Assembly (NCBI GenBank): GCA_050180705.1
Contig: JBFXDX010000001.1
Span: forward strand, 186,001-250,000
Direction: 5' to 3'
Source: SB25 sp050180705
GTDB lineage: Bacteria; Bacteroidota; Bacteroidia; Bacteroidales; Tenuifilaceae
DNA: 64,000 nucleotides
Position numbers and translations under genes: made by a program. Below are positions 9,336 through 19,257 of this stretch, one piece after another; position 1 is the stretch's first letter, and the number at the start of each line of letters is the position of its first letter. The notes beneath the pieces were generated by a model, which saw nothing but the letters and a program-made list of their open reading frames with translations, had not been told where the DNA came from and searched no databases.

Positions 9336-9677
9336 TTATATATATTTAATTTTTGAAATCAATGAAGATAGATAGATTTGATGAACAGTATTTAAATTCC
9401 GATTTAACAAGTTTCCTTTTTGATCCTTTATTTTGTTTAGTTTATATATTAATTCATCTAGACTTGAGTCATTAAAATCTTTTCGTATTTTTTCAAATTC
9501 AGTCTCTAATCCAATTAGTCTTGCTTTTTTAGATTCTAGACCTTGGTTAAAATACCACGTTTGACTTTCAGTATTCTTAATTTTTTGTTCTATTTCACCA
9601 TATTCAATTATTATTCTAATTATATCAGACTTAGGGTTTGTAATCTGTTTTATAATATCTATAAAGTTTAGAGCCAT
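9336..9677 (-). CDS. Small coiled-coil protein, unknown function
   Basis: 113 residues, mainly charged helices: EIEQKIKNTESQTWYFNQGLE and KKARLIGLETEFEKIRKDF suggest a coiled coil over about 25-90. There is no signal peptide, metal motif or recognised domain. It precedes the PD-(D/E)XK gene on the same strand by about 100 bp, so the two may work as a pair (inference). Its 5' side is the recurring flank that begins repeat copy B. ATG at 9677. Confidence 0.6.
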   Translation of the reverse strand: MALNFIDIIKQITNPKSDIIRIIIEYGEIEQKIKNTESQTWYFNQGLESKKARLIGLETEFEKIRKDFNDSSLDELIYKLNKIKDQKGNLLNRNLNTVHQIYLSSLISKIKYI

Positions 9678-9711
9678 TCTTATAAAATAACAAATGTAAT
9701 ATCCAATCTAA

Positions 9712-10725
9712 GTTTACACACAACTCACTTATATATATTCTAAATCTACATCTATCATATGTATCCTTTATTACATCTTATCTCACTCTAATACTAGCAA
9801 AATATTTCTGTAATACAATACATATTAGGTTATTAATAGTATCAGTAGTAACCATTCAACTTGTTTAATCTTAATAGGAGTGGAATTGCTACCCAGCTAG
9901 CTCGGAAATGTTTTTGGTGGGTTCACTGTAGAGAGTGGTATTAGCTATGTGCTATGTATAAAACCATCGTTCGCAGAATAAAACCTTCCAGCATCCGCAG
10001 GATCTGGAAGAGTTAAATGCTGAAGGTTGTACATATTCCCAAGCAACTTTTGCATCGTTCGCGCGCGTCTTCTTCCAACACGTGCGGTATTCTACTAAGC
10101 ATGCGCGGAAAAACATGCGCCAACAAGGAATAGAACGATAATGGCATGCAATTACCAAACCAAGCAACGTTCGTCTTAGGCAGAGCCTAAGCTGTAACGA
10201 TCCTTTCAGGTTCATGCCTGATTGTATAAGCTATTTTAGCCCTGAATAGCAATAAACGCAGGCATAACCTGCAAAAATAGTACGACGGCGGTACCTGCCT
10301 TACGGTAGGCAAGCAACCGCCGCCCAACCCAATGTGCTTCTTTATCTATTTACAGCCTCGGCCGAACTGGGAGAGGTTCCATCGTTCGCGCGCGTCTTCT
10401 TCCGACGCGTGCGGTATTCTACTAAGCATGCGAGGAAAAACGCGCGCCAACAAGGAATAGAACAATAATGGCATGCAATTACCAAACCAAGCAACGTTCA
10501 TCTTAGGCTTTGCCTAAGACGTAACTATTCTTTCAGGCTCAAGCCTGATTGTATAAACTATTTTTGCCCTGAATAGCAATAAACGCAGGCATAACCTGCA
10601 AAAATAGAATGACGGCGGTAGAACCGCCGCCGAATCCAATGTGCTTCTTTATCTATTTACAGACTTGGCCGAATTGGGAGAGGTTCTTTGCTAGATTTTA
10701 CATAGCGGCTGCCTACCCAATTAGC
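9712..10725. repeat. Long mosaic intergenic repeat, copy B (with internal duplication)
   Basis: Close copy of 7497-8215, about 1 kb because the second half occurs twice: REP palindromes at 10057-10087 and 10384-10414 are each followed by TATTCTACTAAGCATGCG, the TTAGGC hairpin, the GCAGGCATAACCTGC hairpin and a GGCGGTAGAACCGCC-type hairpin. The far end again reads TAGCGGCTGCCTACCC just before the GH5 gene stop. A minus-strand ORF at 9952-10215 only translates these hairpins. Confidence 0.85.
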
Positions 10726-10733
10726 AAACGTAA

Positions 10734-13700
10734 TTATTTTGAGTTGGAATAAATAACCTTCAACGTCTTGTCCGTTCCATTCCCATTGATTCTCAAGAAA
10801 TATATTCCATTAGGTAATGTGTTTAATTCTACCTGTATGGTAGATTGAGAATTTGACCGAACCACTATTAATTCTTGCCCCAAATTATTACATACAGAAA
10901 TTCGTAGGTTCTCAGTAATTGGCAATCCTATTATGTTAATTATATGATTGGCTGGATTAGGGAATATTTGTATAGCATTAGGGTTAATAGTGTTGGTGAC
11001 ACCAGTTATTTTATTAAAGTTCGCGGTTAAGCTAATATCCGTTGAAGCGGTAAATGAATACTCTGTGGATGTTGATATCTCATCGCCATCCTTTGTCCAA
11101 TTTATAAATTCATATCCATCATTTGGAGTTGCCGTTAAAGTAACCTGTGTCCCCTGGATGTATGTGCCCGAACCTGTAACGGTTCCGCCATCAGCTGGGT
11201 TTGCATTAACGCTAATCGAATAAGTAGTTGGTGCTATAAATTCAATATCAGCCGATGAACGGGGGCTCAGCCTAAACTCATTGTAGTTGTATTCTATAAT
11301 CCCGGTGAGATTGTAGTTTTGTCCGGAGGAAAAATCAAGTGCACAGTATTTATTGTCAACGAGGAATTGGGCTTCGTTCTCGAATTTCACATACCAATCG
11401 TTATTGCCGTTATCGTTTACCGTTTCTACATTCTCAGCATAAACCAGCATGCTCTCATAATCCTCATTGATAGCAGCCTGCGGCAAGTTGAAGGGCGAAA
11501 TGCCTATTGTTGAACTGAACGTTTCGTGCGATTCAATATCTTTTATTTGAGTAAGGCCATTATACTCATTTACGGTTCCTTTAACTTTTAGCCCAGAACC
11601 AAGTTCGAACTGAGAAAAAGAGGCATTGTAAACCCATATTCCGCTTCTTATGGCATTTGCATCCTGTATGTAACATCCATACTGTGTTGTAGAAACCACC
11701 TCTCCCTGCACGGTAACTACCTGGCCATTATACGGAGATTCATCCGTATTGCCCTGCACTTCGGCAATTGATAATGTTGAGTTTTCAATTGAAACGAAGA
11801 AAGTTTTTTCTGCTGTTAATCCTGTTCCGTCTTGTGTTACTGCCCGTACCGTAACCCAACCAGAATCACGGACAACCAATAAACCTTCCCTGCTGATAAT
11901 CGCATTGTCTTCACCAGCGGTTACTGACCATTTAGCCGATTTTTCACTGGTATTTTCCGGTAATACATTCACAGTTAATTGAATCGCTTCGTTTGCATAA
12001 GAAACTTCGGTATTGGGCACATTTATACTTATGGATTCGGCAAGTACCGGAGTAATTTCGTGTATAGCAACATTTTTGAAGAATACAGTATCTTCTACAG
12101 TTCCAAGTGGAATATAAATATATGAAAGTACCGTCTCGTCATTCATGTAAAAAACCCTGCAAAACTCACGTTCGCCGGGGGTAAATGCCGAAACCGCCCC
12201 AAGTCCAGAAAAATTTAAGGAAAAAGGTTCAATCCCCTTTGAAGTTCTGGAAGTAAAGCTGAAGGCATAATAGTGACCTTTTTCGAATGTATAAGGAGGA
12301 ATAGTAAGTTGAATATCGTCCATATTGGAAGTTGATGTTGAACTGGTCACATATAATTCTCCTTCCTTTATCCCGTAGGTTACTTCTCCCTCCGGCTTAT
12401 TGGAATAAACGCTACAATCGCCCAAATCTGCATCAAAAACTTGTTCCCAAAGCAGGGTATTATTATTTAATACAGTTGGCTTTTCTTCAGCGAAATAGGC
12501 ATTTACCAGCTGGTCGTTCCACGAATTAAAGTCCCGGTTTTTCATTCCAGTCCCTGCATCGTTGTTACTGGCATAATCGAAATAGGCCATTCCAATATTG
12601 TTCTCTTTACAAATATTCGATATTGTTTGCGCCCAGTTTGAACGTGTATCGTCAGGGTTATCCTTTAAAGCCCCACCTTCCCCATACCATAGGGGAATGT
12701 TTAGCGAATCGGCTAACTCTTTATAGGTTTCAATAAATGAATAGATATTTTGGAATTCGTAATAATCGTTTGTCCAAATATTTCCTACCGGGTTGCCCTC
12801 TCCAATAACAGTACCCGGGGAATAGCAGTGAAATCCCAGGATTAAGTTGGGATCATCGGGCAGGATAATTTCAGTAGCTGCATCAATAAAGGAATAATTG
12901 GCCGGTTCTATAATAACCATTCTATCGGGATTGCTTTCCCTTATTTTTGCCAGGGCAACCGGAAACAGTTCATTCCATTTCTGGGCGGTCATGTTGAAAT
13001 GAGGTTCGTTGGATATCTCAAATAATAAATCATCCGTACTTCTATTCTGAAAATGCGAAGCCATCTGTTCCCAAAAAGCGTATAAAATATCAATATGGTT
13101 ATCCGGCTCATACATAAATAATTCATCGGCCGGTCCGCATAAAACTACTTTTAGCCCTGCGGCAATTGCTGAATCAATCGCTTGGGTTACATCTTCTAAA
13201 AAATCAGCCTTCATGGTATAAGGATAACTACTAGCATCGGTTCCTCCAATTTCTGTGTAATTTATAGCCATTCTTATATGTTTAAACCCTTTACCTGCAA
13301 TATCCCTGAATATGGTCAAATCGGGGTTTTGGTCCCAACCATAAACAAAGTTCTCCTGCGAAACAATGCCTTTGCCTAAATTTTTTGCGGCTTCAAATGC
13401 TTGTGTCCGGTCAACATGTGTCTGTGTTAATTTGAAATTAGCGACCAAATCTCTATAGTTTGTTACTGTAAACTGGTAATTTGCAGCGGTTGAAACAACA
13501 TTTCCGTTTTCTGTCCAATTTATAAATTCATATCCATCATTTGGAGTTGCCGTTAAAGTAACCTGTGACCCCTGGTTGTATGTACCTGAACCTGTAACGG
13601 TTCCGCCATTAGCCGGATTGGCATTACCGTTAATCGAATAAGTAGTTGGTGCTATAAATTTAATATCAGCCGATGAACGGGGGCTCAGCCTAAACTCATT

Positions 13701-16493
13701 GTAGTTGTATTCTATAATCCCGGTGAGATTGTAGTTTTGTCCGGAGGAAAAATCAAGTGCACAGTATTTATTGTCAACGAGGAATTGGGCTTCGTTCTCG
13801 AATTTCACATACCAATCGTTATTGCCGTTATCGTTTACCGTTTCTACATTCTCAGCATAAACCAGCATGCTCTCATAATCCTCATTGATAGCAGCCTGCG
13901 GCAAGTTGAAGGGCGAAATGCCTATTGTTGAACTGAACGTTTCGTGCGATTCAATATCTTTTATTTGAGTAAGGCCATTATACTCATTTACGGTTCCTTT
14001 AACTTTTAGCCCAGAACCAAGTTCGAACTGAGAAAAAGAGGCATTGTAAACCCATATTCCGCTTCTTATGGCATTTGCATCCTGTATGTAACATCCATAC
14101 TGTGTTGTAGAAACCACCTCTCCCTGCACGGTAACTACCTGGCCATTATACGGAGATTCATCCGTATTGCCCTGCACTTCGGCAATTGATAATATTTCCT
14201 CCTCATTTTCTACTTTTGAAATTTTGATATCATCGAACCAGAATGTAATGCCTTTAAAACTCTCAAAATCGGTAGCAATTCGAAAGTGATCAATTGCACT
14301 CCAGTCGAATAATCCTGCTGGATCGTACCATACACCATTGTCGGTAATCCCTTGTTCAGCAAAACTGGATAATGGAATTTGTACATGATGCCATTCGCCA
14401 TCCCACGATGCTAAAGATTCATTTATTTCATACGCCATTTTCCAGGGGTGGTCATCGTTGCCAGTATCTGTATCTACAAAACACAAATTAAATTTTGCCT
14501 CTGGCGTATTACCTTTAATCCAAAAATCAATAGCATATCCTTTGTCTTTTAATAGAGATAGGTCTTTATCGGGTTGAAAATCAAAATTAATACAATCCCA
14601 TAATGGGAAATCTTTCATTTGAATACAAAATTTTCCATTTTCAGGATCATCTTCACAGTAAGGATGGCTCTCTTCAATTTCGTCGGTGATATAGAAATTA
14701 ATGTAACGATTAACATAGTCATCATAGATTGTAAAACCAGTAGTATCAGGTTCTATTGTAAAAATAGATTGCGTAGGAAGAGTTAGCCCCAATGCCGAAA
14801 CAATTGAACTGTCCAAATCATAATCGAATAGATTACAAGTATTGTACTCAAAAGGCCCCCAGAAATGGGTGTAACCATGCATCGACCATGCAATATTATT
14901 TTCCTCAAGCGTCGTTCGCAATGTTTTGTACCAAAATGCCCGATCTTCAGGATCGCTGTATGCCTGATCGGCCCCAAATTCATCGCAGACAACAGGAACA
15001 TTTCTTTTATTTTTAAAATTAACTACATAGCTGATCAATTCTTGAACTGCCTCAACGGTACCATCATTGGAATAGTTGTTATAGGCATATTCATTATCGG
15101 TTCCTACGAAACTTGCTGGTAAATCAGGCATTCGGTCTGCATCATAAGGAAAAGGAACACCCTTTAGATCCGATAAACCGACAAAATCTGCTCCCTGATG
15201 GGTAAATAAAAACGGATCGTAGAAATGAAACACATAAATCAAATTATCATCGTTATATTCTGGCAGATATCGCAGGCGGGTACCGTTACTCCAACTATTT
15301 GAGGTAACAAGTATTGTGTGTACTGTATCGATTTTCCGAACTGCATCAAGAATATTTCCTTGCATTTTTCCCCAATCTTCATCATATTCACAACTTGGCT
15401 CATTTGCCAATTCATAATAAACAAATTTTGAGCGATTTTTAAGATGTAAGGCCATCTGGGTCCATATATTGATAAACTCATTTTCTAAATTCGGATCGCT
15501 ATAATCATAGCCTTGCATATTTGTAATGAGTATATTAACCTCTTCCTCTTCGGCTATATTAATATATTGATCAAGCAAGTATAAAAAGAGCGAATCAAAT
15601 TTTCCTTCATCATCCAGCATGTTCGACATGTAAATTGGTAGTCGAACTTCATCAATCCCAAGTTTCTTCACATTTATAAAATCCTGACGGGTATAATAGT
15701 TAAAGTTGATATCGTAAACGGAAGCGGATTCAAACGCTACAGAAAACCCCACTCCTTTACTGAACGGTGGTTTAATACTATCGTTATTTACTGTTTGCCC
15801 TGTAATATTTACATTGTCAACCTGCCACAATGTAGTAGTGCCAGCCCCCATTCCCGAGGATGTGTACTGAAACGCGATGTAAACAGCAGTTCCTGAAATA
15901 GCCGATAAATCGATATCACCGGATTTTGTCCAGGTTTGCGAATTTTCGGCCGGGAAACTGTAGGATATTTCGGTCCATGTATAGCCTTCGGGATTTCCGC
16001 TTCCCGGATAATCTGCCGAATATTTTACTTTTAGCTCTGGATCGGTAATCCCGTTATCGGTGTACCTGGTCCACGAGTCAAAATTCAGGCTGATGCTCGA
16101 ATATCCCGAAAAATCCATTGCCGGAGAAATTAGCCAATCGTCCGATGCCGCATCGCCATTATACCCATTAACCGACATTGCCTGATTGTTACACGTCCAG
16201 TCTGTATTACTTGACACCGAATAGCTTGTCCAATTGGCTGCCGGACAGGTAGAAAAATCTTCGCTTAGTAGTTGTTCATTACTACTGCTAACTGCTTGGC
16301 CCTGCCTGTAGTCTTTAGCTGTTGATTGGGTAATCCCCGTTTTTGTGCGACTGGAAATTGACTGATTATCGTCAATGAACCAATCGGCATTACCAGCCAT
16401 TTCACTTTTTGTATTCTCAAAAAGTATTTTCTTTTGCGCAAAACTTGTTAAAACAAGTGCTATCGCGATAATTGTTAAAAATGTTTTTTTCAT
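10734..16493 (-). CDS. Dual GH5 glycoside hydrolase, T9SS-exported multidomain protein
   Basis: A 1919-residue secreted polysaccharide-degrading enzyme. Order: signal peptide (MKKTFLTIIAIALVLTSFAQ); an MAM/choice-of-anchor-J-like beta domain (about 70-235); a first GH5 barrel (about 245-570) with acid/base Glu in ELANEPS (E365) and nucleophile in CDEFGAD (E505); a CBM-like beta-sandwich (about 590-760); an OB-fold-like module (about 765-950); a B-repeat (about 955-1020); a second GH5 barrel (about 1025-1330) with ISNEPHF (E1163) and YGEGG (E1272); a carbohydrate-binding-like stretch; a BIG2-like Ig domain (about 1480-1565); second copies of the OB-like module and B-repeat; and a T9SS type A sorting domain from IQIFPNPANHIINI to the end. 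Both catalytic pairs are present. Likely substrates are beta-glucan or beta-mannan, not decidable here. It stands alone, without SusC/D-like neighbours. Confidence 0.92.
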   Translation of the reverse strand: MKKTFLTIIAIALVLTSFAQKKILFENTKSEMAGNADWFIDDNQSISSRTKTGITQSTAKDYRQGQAVSSSNEQLLSEDFSTCPAANWTSYSVSSNTDWTCNNQAMSVNGYNGDAASDDWLISPAMDFSGYSSISLNFDSWTRYTDNGITDPELKVKYSADYPGSGNPEGYTWTEISYSFPAENSQTWTKSGDIDLSAISGTAVYIAFQYTSSGMGAGTTTLWQVDNVNITGQTVNNDSIKPPFSKGVGFSVAFESASVYDINFNYYTRQDFINVKKLGIDEVRLPIYMSNMLDDEGKFDSLFLYLLDQYINIAEEEEVNILITNMQGYDYSDPNLENEFINIWTQMALHLKNRSKFVYYELANEPSCEYDEDWGKMQGNILDAVRKIDTVHTILVTSNSWSNGTRLRYLPEYNDDNLIYVFHFYDPFLFTHQGADFVGLSDLKGVPFPYDADRMPDLPASFVGTDNEYAYNNYSNDGTVEAVQELISYVVNFKNKRNVPVVCDEFGADQAYSDPEDRAFWYKTLRTTLEENNIAWSMHGYTHFWGPFEYNTCNLFDYDLDSSIVSALGLTLPTQSIFTIEPDTTGFTIYDDYVNRYINFYITDEIEESHPYCEDDPENGKFCIQMKDFPLWDCINFDFQPDKDLSLLKDKGYAIDFWIKGNTPEAKFNLCFVDTDTGNDDHPWKMAYEINESLASWDGEWHHVQIPLSSFAEQGITDNGVWYDPAGLFDWSAIDHFRIATDFESFKGITFWFDDIKISKVENEEEILSIAEVQGNTDESPYNGQVVTVQGEVVSTTQYGCYIQDANAIRSGIWVYNASFSQFELGSGLKVKGTVNEYNGLTQIKDIESHETFSSTIGISPFNLPQAAINEDYESMLVYAENVETVNDNGNNDWYVKFENEAQFLVDNKYCALDFSSGQNYNLTGIIEYNYNEFRLSPRSSADIKFIAPTTYSINGNANPANGGTVTGSGTYNQGSQVTLTATPNDGYEFINWTENGNVVSTAANYQFTVTNYRDLVANFKLTQTHVDRTQAFEAAKNLGKGIVSQENFVYGWDQNPDLTIFRDIAGKGFKHIRMAINYTEIGGTDASSYPYTMKADFLEDVTQAIDSAIAAGLKVVLCGPADELFMYEPDNHIDILYAFWEQMASHFQNRSTDDLLFEISNEPHFNMTAQKWNELFPVALAKIRESNPDRMVIIEPANYSFIDAATEIILPDDPNLILGFHCYSPGTVIGEGNPVGNIWTNDYYEFQNIYSFIETYKELADSLNIPLWYGEGGALKDNPDDTRSNWAQTISNICKENNIGMAYFDYASNNDAGTGMKNRDFNSWNDQLVNAYFAEEKPTVLNNNTLLWEQVFDADLGDCSVYSNKPEGEVTYGIKEGELYVTSSTSTSNMDDIQLTIPPYTFEKGHYYAFSFTSRTSKGIEPFSLNFSGLGAVSAFTPGEREFCRVFYMNDETVLSYIYIPLGTVEDTVFFKNVAIHEITPVLAESISINVPNTEVSYANEAIQLTVNVLPENTSEKSAKWSVTAGEDNAIISREGLLVVRDSGWVTVRAVTQDGTGLTAEKTFFVSIENSTLSIAEVQGNTDESPYNGQVVTVQGEVVSTTQYGCYIQDANAIRSGIWVYNASFSQFELGSGLKVKGTVNEYNGLTQIKDIESHETFSSTIGISPFNLPQAAINEDYESMLVYAENVETVNDNGNNDWYVKFENEAQFLVDNKYCALDFSSGQNYNLTGIIEYNYNEFRLSPRSSADIEFIAPTTYSISVNANPADGGTVTGSGTYIQGTQVTLTATPNDGYEFINWTKDGDEISTSTEYSFTASTDISLTANFNKITGVTNTINPNAIQIFPNPANHIINIIGLPITENLRISVCNNLGQELIVVRSNSQSTIQVELNTLPNGIYFLRINGNGTDKTLKVIYSNSK
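11200..11775. repeat. Internal duplication in GH5 gene, 3' copy
   Basis: About 575 bp nearly identical to 13618-14193, offset 2418 bp; the main visible change is one base near 11243. It encodes the module starting LSIAEVQGNTDESPYNGQVV. Confidence 0.9.
13618..14193. repeat. Internal duplication in GH5 gene, 5' copy
   Basis: Partner of 11200-11775. The almost complete DNA identity, including third codon positions, points to recent duplication or ongoing gene conversion rather than old domain repetition. The downstream B-repeats are similar but more diverged. Confidence 0.9.
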
Positions 16494-16617
16494 TTGTGTG
16501 AATGAATTTTATGTTTGCCAACATTTCCACGCTAAATTTCGGTTGGGAGTCAAGAACCGATTCTTTATTTCCCGATAAAAAGCAACTTAAGTTACTAAAA
16601 ACATTGATATTAACATA

Positions 16618-17523
16618 TCAACCCAACGGAGATTTAGCGTGTGTTGCACCAGTTGATTTTTTAATTTCGTTTATCCAATGCCAAGGAATATATCCAATGT
16701 TTATTTCATAAACCTTAGGATCATCTGTGGCTGTAGTATTGTAAATTATAATCCTCTTTGTTTTATCTAGATTGGATGTAATTGCATCTATAAATTCAAC
16801 TCCAGGTAAATAACTATCTGCAATTTTAGATGTGATTTCTAGATACAATTTTTTTAAACTTTGAAAACTATTATTTAATATTGGCCATAGGTCAATGGTT
16901 TCATCTTTACTTTTAATTTCAGAAGTTAGTAGTGTTCCCCATTTCTTATATTTTATAATAAGTTGATTTCGTTCAAATCCTATAAATTTCTTCTTTGCAA
17001 CACTTTTAGGATTGCCATTTTCATAAACTGGTAGCCACGCTATCACAGTAATCGGAATTCCACAATGCTGTGAAAAATTTCTTAATTCAAATAGAAATCG
17101 ATTTTCAAAGCATTCATTAATGAAATCTTTCTTCCTATTCAGAAATTCTTGTAAAAAGACGGATTTTCTTCCATATTTCTGTGTTATAAACATTTCTGTA
17201 TGTTCGAAATATGCATAAATAGAAGATAGATAATTGAGTAATCTTCTATTAATTTCTAGGTAGAAAAAATCTAATGTTTCCCACGGAGTTGATAATTCGT
17301 CAAAGTTATCGAATATGGTTGGGAAAAAATTAATTAATTCAATTACGTTAGCTTCAATATTTCTTACAATTCCAATATGATTACCAAAGTTTCTAACATT
17401 AGCAATTATATCAATTAATTTATTATACTCTTCATCTGTAATCGCAATTTGAAAGTTTAAATTATAATTCGTTTCGGTTGTCTGTGTTTGGTATCCTAGT
17501 GACTTTGCCATTATTGTTGTCAT
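16618..17523 (-). CDS. HEPN-like helical protein, possible RNase
   Basis: 301 residues, mostly helical, with no signal peptide. RRLLNYLSSIYAYFEH (about 93-108) followed by ELRNFSQHCG places Arg148 and His153 in an Rx4H arrangement, the active-site signature of HEPN ribonucleases that are common in toxin-antitoxin and phage-defence systems. The C-terminal part (160-301) is unrecognised. No antitoxin-like gene overlaps it; the neighbours are repeat copy C upstream and the GH5 gene downstream. The HEPN call rests on one short motif plus helical character, so it is tentative. Confidence 0.55.
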   Translation of the reverse strand: MTTIMAKSLGYQTQTTETNYNLNFQIAITDEEYNKLIDIIANVRNFGNHIGIVRNIEANVIELINFFPTIFDNFDELSTPWETLDFFYLEINRRLLNYLSSIYAYFEHTEMFITQKYGRKSVFLQEFLNRKKDFINECFENRFLFELRNFSQHCGIPITVIAWLPVYENGNPKSVAKKKFIGFERNQLIIKYKKWGTLLTSEIKSKDETIDLWPILNNSFQSLKKLYLEITSKIADSYLPGVEFIDAITSNLDKTKRIIIYNTTATDDPKVYEINIGYIPWHWINEIKKSTGATHAKSPLG

Positions 17524-17529
17524 TTAATT

Positions 17530-18005
17530 TTTGCCAACTCACTTATATCTGTAACAAAACTACACCTATCACACCTTGTTTTAATTATTACATCTTATTT
17601 CACTCTAAAGTTAGCAAAATATTTTTGTAATACAATACAAATTAGGTTATTAAATAGTATCAGGAGTAACCATTCAACTTGTTTAATCTTAATAGGAGTG
17701 GAATTGCTACCCAGCTAGCGCGAAAATGTTTTCGGTGGGTTAGCTGTAGAGAGTGGTATTAGCTATGTGCTATGTATAAAACCATCGTTCGCAGAATAAA
17801 ACCTTCCAGCATCCGCAGGATCTGGAAGAGTTAAATGCTCAAGGTTGCGCACATTCCCAAGCAACGTTCGGCTTAGGCTATGCCTAAGACCATCGTTCGC
17901 GCGCGTCTTCTTCCGACGCGTGCGGCAAAACTACATATTCTATGCATGTTTAGCATTAAATGCACTTTTTTACATTACATGCATTTAATGAAGCTGGAAG
18001 GAAAT
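17530..18005. repeat. Mosaic intergenic repeat, copy C
   Basis: It begins GCCAACTCACTTATATCTG right at the start of the HEPN-like gene and follows repeat copies A and B up to a REP palindrome at 17895-17925. The far part (17926-18005) has TGCATTTAATGAAGCTGG and AATGCGCAC, a degenerate right end of the RAYT-type element. The remaining bases up to 18171 are the AT-rich 5' region of the next gene. Confidence 0.8.
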
Positions 18006-18171
18006 GCGCACTAACAAGCACGAATCAGAGCGCATGCAAAAACTTGATATAAAAAAAGCCGTGAAATATTTTGATAATCAAATTATTATTCCTTAATTTT
18101 ATATACTAGTTATTTTATTCAAATGATGCTTTAAAGACATTTTTTATTATTAACTCAAAAAATCACTAATT

Positions 18172-19104
18172 ATGAACATTATTCAAAAGACAAAACTAAG
18201 CATGTTTATGGTTTTATGGGATTTTTTAAGTTCCAATAAAACCATTGTCGAGAATCTTCCTGGTTTTACCGAGAACGGCTCCATTTTGGAAGGGAACATC
18301 AACCAAATTCAAGCTACTGCCGAGCTGCAGCAGTTCAAGAAAACTGGCGTAGCCGAAAGTAAAAGGCTGCTGCGAGCCTCGCTAATTATTCAGGGCGAGG
18401 ATACTTCGCGCAAAATGGTGGCCTTTGCCACCAATACAAACAATAGCGTGCTGCTTAAGGAGGTGCAGTACTCCAAGAGCGAGCTAATTCGGGCTAGCGA
18501 TAGCGATTTAAGGGCCATGGTGCAGGGTATTTACGATCGGGCCCACGAGAATATTGCCCAGCTCGCAACGTATGGCATTACCGAGGCTTTGCTTACCTCA
18601 TTACTGGCTGCCATAAATATGTTTAACGAGTCGATACCCAAGGTACGTGAAAGAACCTCCACCAAGCGGATGTATACCGTGCAGCTCGAGAGTCTGTTTA
18701 GCGAAACCGAGGCTGCGCTGGATCGGATTGATAAGATTGTAGAAATTGTACGGCTTACACAGCCCGAGTTTTATGCTGGGTACCAATGCAGCCGAATCAT
18801 TGTAAACACATCCAAACGCACGTTGGCACTTAAGGGTGTGGTTCTCGATGCCGATAGCCTTGAGCCGCTTAAGGGTGCTACCCTAACCATTACACCCACC
18901 ATAGGTAATGTCGCTAATGCCAGTAATAACGACGTGCGCATTGTGAAGCGTACCGCCGATAAGGGCGGCTTTATGGTTAAAACGCTACAGAACGGAATGT
19001 ATAGCGTAACCGTGGCCAAGAATGGGTACCACGATCAGGTTGTAACGGTGCCCATTAATAACGGTGAGCTCAGCAGCTTGAGTATTAAGCTATCCAAGAA
19101 CTAG
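18172..19104 (+). CDS. Hypothetical protein with C-terminal carboxypeptidase-regulatory-like domain
   Basis: 310 residues without a signal peptide. The first 210 are helical (LLRASLIIQGEDTSRKMVAF, ELIRASDSDLRAMVQGIYDRA) and match nothing I recognise. From about 222 (LALKGVVLDADSLEPLKGATLTI) to the end is a CarboxypepD_reg/SdrD_B-type beta sandwich. Lack of a leader suggests a cytoplasmic protein, unusual for that domain. It uses more G and C than the flanking genes and is the only plus-strand gene in this part, so it may have a separate origin. It is followed by a good terminator. Confidence 0.7.
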   Translation: MNIIQKTKLSMFMVLWDFLSSNKTIVENLPGFTENGSILEGNINQIQATAELQQFKKTGVAESKRLLRASLIIQGEDTSRKMVAFATNTNNSVLLKEVQYSKSELIRASDSDLRAMVQGIYDRAHENIAQLATYGITEALLTSLLAAINMFNESIPKVRERTSTKRMYTVQLESLFSETEAALDRIDKIVEIVRLTQPEFYAGYQCSRIIVNTSKRTLALKGVVLDADSLEPLKGATLTITPTIGNVANASNNDVRIVKRTADKGGFMVKTLQNGMYSVTVAKNGYHDQVVTVPINNGELSSLSIKLSKN

Positions 19105-19124
19105 CTACTACCAGCGGGAATATT

Positions 19125-19165
19125 AAACCCTGCCAGTTTTTTTAATCCTGACAGGGTTTTTATTT
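19125..19165 (+). terminator. Intrinsic terminator after the 310-residue gene
   Basis: AAACCCTGCCAG (125-136 of this kb) pairs with CTGACAGGGTTT (148-159), with one mismatch, and is followed by a T-rich tract 20 bp after the stop codon. Confidence 0.8.
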
Positions 19166-19257
19166 AATTAATCTTTTCCGCAATAGCTAAAACTTAGGGA
19201 AAATATTATTTTCTTAGTTGCTATGAATTGCGTTTTGGTTGGTAATTTGATGACAGC

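Noticed and set aside
9952..10215. Minus-strand ORF of 87 codons
   Set aside because: It lies wholly in mosaic repeat B; the protein is a translation of REP and hairpin DNA and the homologous repeat copy A does not keep it.
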